From: Thermothelomyces thermophilus ATCC 42464
Taxonomy: Eukaryota; Ascomycota; Sordariomycetes; Sordariales; Chaetomiaceae
Assembly: GCF_000226095.1 (NCBI RefSeq)
Contig: NC_016474.1
Coordinates: 2,604,001-2,668,000 of the forward strand
Direction: 5' to 3'
DNA length: 64,000 nt
Shown here: positions 57,732-64,000 of the stretch, piece after piece
Layout of the letters: every line of letters starts with the position of its first letter
How positions within the stretch are numbered: the stretch's first letter is position 1
The notes under the pieces: generated by a model
The model's database searches: none
Told to the model about the DNA's origin: nothing
What the model saw: the letters and a program-made list of their open reading frames with translations, nothing else
Position numbers and translations under genes: made by a program

Positions 57732-60691
57732 TCACAGCTTTGACCTAACGGCCTCCAGCCGATACTTCACGTCCTTCAGCGCCTTCGTGACCGGCTTCCA
57801 GTCGTCGAACTGCCTCACCAGCTCCGCCGTCTCCGCCGACAGCTCCGTCTTGACAAAGTCCTCCTCCAGCAGGCCGCGCATGATCCAGGGTAGATGGTAC
57901 GGGTTGGGATTCGGCTGGCCGACGCCGCCGTCGCCGCCAGCACCGCTCCTCCCGGTGTGCACCACCTCGCACGGCCCCTCCAAGTCGGTCGTCTCTAGCG
58001 CATGCGTCACGGCCAGATCGTAGACCTGTTCCTCGTCGTAGAGGCGGGAGTGGCCTTCCCCTGAATACAGGCTCCCTGCCAATGGCGTCGAGAGCTCGCG
58101 GATCAGGCCGTGGTCCGACACGCCGAGGTTGCGTAGTTTGAGCGCAAAGCCGACCAAGTGGGCGATGCTACAAAGGATGACTGTTAGTCCTGCTCCGGGA
58201 CGGAGGAAAGCTGAGGGAAAAGGGGGGGGGGGGGGAGCTGGAGGGAACCAACAAATCGGGTGCGTGGATGCGGCCGTCGATGAAGACGGCCCGGTAGATG
58301 TAGGGATGATGGGCCGGCGCATATATGGCTGACTAGTTATAACCCGTAAGTATTCGAGGTTGCCTCGCAGGACGGGGCGAAACAAACCTCCAACGGCACA
58401 AGCTGATCGTCGATGCTACCAATGTACGTAAGACGCGCGCCGTGGTTCAGGACTACCTTGAGAGACGCTTCCAGTCTCTTGGACACCTCGCTCTGGGGGT
58501 CGGCAAACTCCCAGAGCTCGGCGGCTGAGCCCATTAAGATGCCCATGCCGGTCCGGTAATCGGGGAACGGACCCAGCGAGACGCCAGCTACGCTCACTGT
58601 TAGGGTACCGCTCACCTGCAAGTGTTCACAGCAACAATAACTCACCCATTGCGCAAACGCCCATCCTGGCTGACCCTACAACCCCCAGTTCGATGAGTTT
58701 CGCCAGCAGCATGATGCTGACGGGCACACCCTGCGAGTGACATGCGATCAGAATCAGATCGGCCTTGCGGATGAGATCGATCCAGTTCAGCAGCAGCTTC
58801 CACAGGTTCTCCACCCGTTCGCCAATCTTGCCCTCTCCTTCCAATGCGACCTTTTCGATCTCGCAATCTTCACAGCCATGGCTGTTCGCCCACCTTCGGA
58901 TGGCTTCGGCGCAGTGGTTCGCAAACTTGATGGACGTTCCAGTGGGTTGGCCAATCATGGGACGGAGGTAAGTCGCGGGGAAAAGCCCGTGGACACCGAT
59001 GGCGATAGCACTCTTGATCTTCGGGGGCTCCTTTGTCCGATACACGTGCTTTCCAGACGGCTGCCGGGTCCTAAGCAGCAGCTGGGCAATCTGTTTTATG
59101 ATGGACGGGTTGTCCTTTAGCTTGTAGGTGCCCTCAAACGAGGGAAGCAAGAGGTTAGGTGGTGAAACTTTGGCCGCGGCTGGCGTTTTGGCAGCAGACG
59201 GCTTAGTCGTTGTGCCAGCCTGTGGCGTGCTCGGGCGACTAGGAGGCGCACCATCAACCTCCATGGACTTTAAGCGCACGCGTTTGTTGTTGCTGCTCTT
59301 TGATGAGGGTTCCCGGGAAGGGGTAGCAGCGGCCTCTGCTCGCTCCTTCTTTTGCTTCGGTTTCAGCGAAGGCTCCTCCGCTGGTGTGCTTTTTGTGCTT
59401 TCGAATTCCATCGAGTTCGCCCTCTGGGGAAGCGTTTCCGACCTTTCTCCCATGACCGCAAGTTGGCCCTGCTCACCTTGCCGTTGCGCGGGTTTCTTGG
59501 TGGATGTCGACCCTGAATCGCGAGACCAAAAAGCCCACGTCGACCCTGCCTTAGGCGGGGGGGCCGGCGGTTCGGGAGCTACCTCTGCAGCAGGTGCATC
59601 CTGCATGACCACATCTTCGGGTTCTTTGACTATCGCCGAGGTCGCCTCTGGTTCCGCGGGCGGCGGCCCAGGCTCGGGCTGCGAAGGAGCCGGGGCAGTC
59701 CTGCTAGTCCAATACCACAGCCAAGAGCTCCCGTAGCCCGTTGCTTTCTTGTCCTGCGTGGGTGGTTGGTGGTGAATGCCGGCAGCCTCTTGGGCTTCCT
59801 CGGGTGGATTCGATGCCTTGTCGGTTTGAGAGTCTTGTGGTGGTCGTGATTGCTCTGCCTCGACAGGTATTGGGACGCTCGCTTCCTGGGATGTTGTCCC
59901 TGCCGGCACGGGAGCATTTGCCGATGAGACCGGCTCGGCCGTCGTTGTCCTCGCAAACCAGCCAAACCACCCTGAAGAAGGTCTCTGCGGCGTCGATGCC
60001 GCGGCCGGCTGCTCTTCGGTCCCTACGCTTGCAGATTGTTCAGCTGGTAGCCTCGTCGTCTCTTCTTCTCCACCAGCATCGAGCATTTTTGTGTCACTCT
60101 CGGTGCCGGCGTCTCCCGGTTTCGTCTTGTCCTCCTCCGGTTTCACAACATTTCCGGCTGCTAACGAGGCTGGTTCTGAGGGGCATTTTCCAGCGCTCGC
60201 CGCATCATCCTGCGTCTTTGGCGTTGCTGACCCTGACTGAGGGCCGTCGCTGACACTCACGGAATCGGCGCCCTTCTTTTGTTCGAATCGGCTGAGGTTC
60301 GCTGTTCCCGCTGGTTTCGATGTACCTCCGAGGATCGTTTCCCGCGCGACCTGGGTCGACGCAACCGATTTAGACACTCGAGGCCACGACCCGTACCAGC
60401 TTCGGGTGTTGTGTACCTGAGAAATAGAGACAGTCAGCTTTGAGGCCGTTGAGCACGGCAATCCGATGTATCACATGCCTGGTTCGAACCTTGCTTGGCA
60501 AGGGTTCTGTCTCTTCCATCACTGCCCGCCTCCGACACTGGAGGAGTGCGCTGGTCGGTAATAGCAGTTCCTGATCGAGACGAGGCGGAGGATGGTTGCG
60601 ACGGCATGCCGGAAGGAGGATGAGTAGGAGTTGAGGTCGGAGTGCCCGAATCGGCGGCAGGGTTGGGTTTAGCCCGCTTGCGGGAACCCAT
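57732..60691 (-). CDS. YML020W-like alpha/beta-hydrolase-fold protein
   Basis: Fungal family named after the uncharacterised yeast protein YML020W; no reaction is known. Exons right to left: 60479-60691, 58646-60416, 58388-58587, 58253-58332, 57732-58167; 899 residues. Residues 1-470 are disordered, Pro/Ala/Glu-rich, with four short Trp motifs (SWYGSW, GWFGWF, SWLWYW, TWAFW). The folded part begins near 490: IAIGVHGLFPATYLRP (oxyanion-loop-like HG), GTSIKFANHCAEAIRRW, then ILIACHSQGVPVSIML with the likely nucleophile Ser near 632 in CHSQG, a variant of GxSxG, MAGVSLGPFPDY, SIDDQLVPLESAIY (Asp candidates) and FIAHLVGFAL (His candidate). Intron 1 appears to be GC-AG (donor GCATGT after AACCAG). 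Intron 4 contains a pure C14 pyrimidine tract on the coding strand. Lipase or thioesterase activity is an inference from the fold. Confidence 0.82.
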
Positions 60692-61688
60692 GGCGCAGAC
60701 CGATGGGCGATAAGACTGCACAACCGTCCTGTTTGTAGGGCTATCGACGTGATTCGGAGCGGGTGAAGGCTTTGGGGCAGAGAAGTTACAGGCCGGTCGG
60801 TAATGGGTTGTTGTTGCCTTGGCGCGTGTTGTTCGCTCTAACGTGGCGGCGGCCGGACCGGCGTCGGTCCCAGCTGGCTCCAATCCGCTGGCTTCCCGAG
60901 GCTGTACGTCATCCGGTCATTGGGTTGTATCGGCAACGTTATCAGGAACCACTATCCGTAATCCGTCGTGTACGGATGTCGCTACCAAAAGAACTGGCTC
61001 ACCGCCAAATTTGACCGGCAGAATGAATCCGCTAAAAGCAACATAAAGTACAGTGGGGCAAAGCACTATAGCCACTAAAGCTTAGGCTCTATGGCCGATT
61101 GTTAGTAAAGATATCTTCTAAAACTTTAGCGACCTTGCATGGTTCGTGCACAAAGGCGGTGAGCCAGTTCTTTTGGTAGCGACATCCGTACACTAACTAC
61201 AACTAGGATCCAAGCTAGTGTAATGTATGTACTGTACTAGGTATGTATCCACCGCCACAGGCTTCCAACCACGCTCACCTAATTTGGAAACATAGCGGTG
61301 ACCGAAAATAATGCAATTAACTAGCAGCATGTACGGAGTATGTTCATCACAAAGCCTGGTGATCAGCGCTGCGGTTAGCGGCCCAGACCCCTGAGCGGTA
61401 GTAGCAGTGCACATAGACTACCAGTGGAGCTGGGCTTGGGGCCTGTTCCCGCTTGGCACAACCTTGCACCCTCCCTGAGTCCCTAGTGTACCCCACCTCG
61501 GACTCCCACCGCCTTCCTTATCGTTATCGTGTATGCCGAGACTAGGACCCGCCAGAAATTTTTGTGGTGGGCAGCTCTCAAAACGGCATTCTGTGAAGGC
61601 GCCTTGAAGTTGGAGGAGCTGGTGCGCAGAGGAAGCAGTTTCGCGATTGCTCCCCAGTTGCTGCACTCCAAGCAGCCACGCCGTCACC
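60692..61688. other. Divergent promoter region carrying a small inverted-repeat element
   Basis: 997 bp between the YML020W-like gene (-) and RRP5 (+). The middle holds a 226-bp inverted-repeat element (listed separately) and TACGGAGTA at 61332-61340. No gene is supported. Confidence 0.6.
60968..61193. mobile_element. MITE-like element with perfect 39-bp terminal inverted repeats
   Basis: The left arm 60968-61006 (starting GTGTACGGATGTCGCTACCA) and the right arm 61155-61193 are exact reverse complements over 39 bases. The 148-bp interior is AT-richer, has no open frame of note, and contains a weaker GCTAAAAG/CTTTAGC inverted pair near its ends. No target-site duplication of 3-10 bp is evident outside the arms; a TA duplication would fit if the true ends are three bases inside. 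Size and structure fit a non-autonomous DNA transposon (MITE). No transposase-bearing parent is in the window, and the arms do not match the Fot1-type relic. Confidence 0.75.
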
Positions 61689-64000
61689 ATGGGTTCTTTA
61701 AAACGCAAAGAGGGCCCCAACGGCGCCTCGGCCTCGAAATCAAATCGAGCCGCCCCCGAGTCGCGGCCCTCGAAACGGGCGAAAGCGAGTGAGTCGGCGA
61801 AGGCGAAGGACGACAGCAATAAGGGGGCAAAGGAGTCCAAGCCCCCGGCGAAGCCGCCTGCCACTACCGTGATCTCGAAACCAAAGGAGGAAGAGCCCTT
61901 GTTTCCGCGAGGCGGCGGGAGCGTCCTGACGCCCCTCGAACAGAAGCAGATCTCGATCCAAGCGAGGAAGGATGTCTTGTTCGAGGAGCAGTCCGAGAGC
62001 AAGAAGGGAGACAAGGCGGCCAAGAAGAAGAGGCGCAAGTCGCAGGTCGATGCGACGGTGGCAAAAGCCACCAAGGATGAGGATGCGGTCAAGGTGGAAA
62101 GTCTGAATTTCAAGGTACGAAGCTCATCGGAGGGGGCCGCGAAACGGTGCGCCTACTGACGACTGACCTTCTACAGCGATTGGTCAAGGGCTCACTGGTC
62201 CTCGGAACCGTTTGCGCCATCAACCCCCTCGACATCGCCGTTGCCCTCCCGAATAACCTTGTCGGTCATGTGCCCATCACCTCCATATCCGAGTCTTTGA
62301 CGCAGCGACTCCAGGAGAGTGCTGAGAAGGAGGAGGCGGAGGAGGAGGAAGAAGAAGAAGAAGAGGAGGAGGGAGGCGGGTCCGGTGAAAGGGGTGCCGA
62401 CGACGTTGACCTGAACGGCTTATTCTACATCGGCCAGTACGTGCGCGCCTATGTAACGTCGACGCTAGACGAGTCAACACCCGGGAAATCAAAACGTCAC
62501 ATTGGCTTGTCGCTGGAGCCAGCCCATGCCAACACCGGAATGTCGGAGCAGGACTTGGTTGAGAACAGCACGCTCATGGCCTCGGTTGCCAGCATCGAGG
62601 ATCACGGCTTCGTCATGAATATAGGCATCGCCGACTCCGACGTGAAGGGATTCCTGCCGCGCAAGCAGCTTGACAAGAGCATCCCCCCCGAGAACCTCCA
62701 GCCGGGATCGGTTCTCCTCTGCATCGTGACGGGCAGGGCCGCCAGCGGAAAGGTTGTGCAGCTCTCCACGCTCTCCGATCGCCTCGGCAACCCCAAACAC
62801 AACCCTGCCGAAGCGACCACGATTGGCTCCTTTCTGCCCGGTGCCGCAGCCGATGTTCTCGTGTCCGAGGTATCCCAGCACGGTGTCATTGGCAAGGTGA
62901 TGGGCCATCTGGACGTGACAGCAGATCTTGTTCACTCTGGTGCCGGGCCCGATGGTGTCGACATCGTCAACCAGTACAAGGTGGGCTCGCGCCTCAAGGC
63001 CAGGATCATCTGCACGTTCCCGAATGCGAAGTTGCCCAAGCTGGGCATCTCCCTCCTGCCACATGTCGTCTCGCTGAAGCCCAAGATCGCGAACAAAGAC
63101 GGTCAGGAGCTCTTACCAACAGCGATCCTTGCTCACTCGGCCATTGTGAACGAGTGCACAGTACGGAAAGTGGAACCTGGCATTGGCCTGTACGTCGATG
63201 TTGGCGTCGAAGGCGTCCCGGGGTTCGTACACATCTCGAGGGTCAAGGACGGCAAGGTCGACACCTTGTTTGAAAACAGCGGTCCTTACAAGGTCGGCTC
63301 GGTCCACCCCGGCCGCGTGGTCGGCTACAACAACTTTGATGGCATGTTCCTCCTCTCGTTCGAGAAGAAGGTGCTAGAGCAACCTTTCCTGAGGATCGAG
63401 GATATCCCCATAGGGGCAGTGGTCCCCGGCGTGGTGGAGAAGCTTGTCATCAACCAAGACGGCCTCGGCGGTCTCATTGTCAACATCGCCCAAGGCATTT
63501 CCGGCCTGGTTCCCGAGATGCACCTTGCCGACGTCCACCTTCAGCACCCCGAGAAGAAATTCAGGGAAGGCATGAAAGTCAAGGCTCGCGTCCTGTCGAC
63601 GAACCCGGCGATGCATCAACTTCGCCTGACGCTGAAGAAGACGTTGGTCAACTCGGAAGCGCCGGCGATCAAGTCCTACGATGAGCTCGCAGTCGGCCTG
63701 CAGGCACCGGGCACGATTGTGAACGTGCTTCAGCACGGCGCCATCGTCCAATTCTACGGCCAGCTCCGTGGCTTCCTGCCCGTCTCGGAGATGAGTGAAG
63801 CCTACATCAGCGATCCCAAGGAGCACTTCCGCGTGGGTCAGACCGTCAGCATCTACGTCCTCAGCTTCGATCCCGAAACTCGCAGGCTCATTGTTTCGTG
63901 CAAAGACCCCTCTGCTTTCGGTCTAGAAAAGCAGCTCGCTCTCAAGAAGCTACAGATTGGCGACCTCGTATCGGCCAAGGTTACGCAGAAAACCGAGGAC
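61689..64000 (+). CDS. RRP5: rRNA biogenesis protein RRP5 (5' part, cut by window end)
   Basis: Nucleolar S1-repeat protein needed for cleavages at A0-A3 in pre-rRNA and so for both ribosomal subunits. Exons 61689-62114 and 62177 onward; 750 codons are visible and the frame is open at 64000. The N-terminal 140 residues are Lys-rich and disordered with FPRGGGSVLTPLEQKQI, a conserved entry motif. S1 repeats start with GSLVLGTVCAINPLDIAVAL and recur: about 270 (ENSTLMASVASIEDHGFVM), 370, 460 (VNECTVRKVEPGIGLYVDV), 552 (IGAVVPGVVEKL) and 648 (APGTIVNVLQHGAIVQFYG), with another starting near 735. The first repeat contains a pure acidic insert (a run of Glu near 190-203) encoded by GAG/GAA microsatellite. 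The later S1 and TPR regions should lie to the right. Confidence 0.95.

Noticed and set aside
60692-60883. Upstream extension of the YML020W-like protein to an ATG at 60883
   Set aside because: The extra 64 residues look non-conserved, while MGSRKRAKP at 60691 is a typical start for this family.
1-64000. CRISPR array, tRNA or rRNA genes, biosynthetic gene cluster
   Set aside because: No regularly spaced direct repeats; scanning for B-box-like GGTTCGANTCC found only matches in exons or relics; no synthase, P450 or transporter cluster.

Overview
This window is nuclear DNA of a filamentous ascomycete, most likely a Sordariomycete of the Sordariales/Chaetomiaceae type. The evidence is: genes with short introns (about 50-110 nt) and consensus fungal splice sites; GC-rich coding DNA separated by AT-richer gaps; an orthologue set typical of Pezizomycotina (eIF3l, PIF1 helicase, EDC3, DNA ligase IV, DOT1, ATG16, VPS16, FHA-RING ligase, alpha-MPP, RRP5); and a block of mobile-element DNA rewritten by C-to-T/G-to-A change in the manner of repeat-induced point mutation (RIP). 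The genus is an inference.

Layout. Positions 1 to about 9,540 are a graveyard of mobile elements. A decayed Ty3/gypsy LTR element lies on the minus strand (about 480-6,984). It is bounded on the right by its own LTR and on the left by an LTR of the same family that lies in the opposite orientation and is much less decayed. Next to it is a decayed Fot1/pogo-type DDE DNA transposon, also on the minus strand (about 7,050-9,540). From about 9.9 kb the sequence switches sharply to ordinary gene-bearing DNA.

Genes in order: eIF3 subunit L (+), universal stress protein (+), PIF1 helicase (+), EDC3 (+), RNase Z-like metallo-hydrolase (-), cytosolic methionyl-tRNA synthetase (-), fluoride exporter FEX (-), uracil phosphoribosyltransferase (+), DNA ligase IV (-), a DUF5923/DUF4449 TULIP-like protein (-), DOT1 histone H3K79 methyltransferase (+), ATG16 (-), VPS16 (+), a Dma-type FHA-RING ubiquitin ligase (-), alpha-MPP (+), a YML020W-like alpha/beta-hydrolase protein (-), and the first 750 codons of RRP5 (+), cut by the window end. 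I worked out exon models by reading frame, splice signal and protein family; all close in frame.

The genes are a mosaic of housekeeping functions rather than a cluster: RNA and translation (eIF3l, MetRS, EDC3, RRP5, RNase Z), genome maintenance and chromatin (PIF1, LIG4, DOT1), membrane traffic and autophagy (ATG16 and VPS16, divergent from one 459-bp promoter), mitochondrial import (alpha-MPP), and fluoride detoxification (FEX). No biosynthetic cluster, defence island, CRISPR array or tRNA gene was seen.

The more interesting signals are small: a 226-bp element with perfect 39-bp terminal inverted repeats in the YML020W-like/RRP5 divergent promoter; a set of W-x(2-3)-W repeats in the disordered part of the YML020W-like protein; two probable GC-AG introns; a PIF1 start arrangement like the yeast dual-targeting one; a dense hairpin/repeat patch at 30.8-31.2 kb; and the inverted LTR arrangement at the left end.
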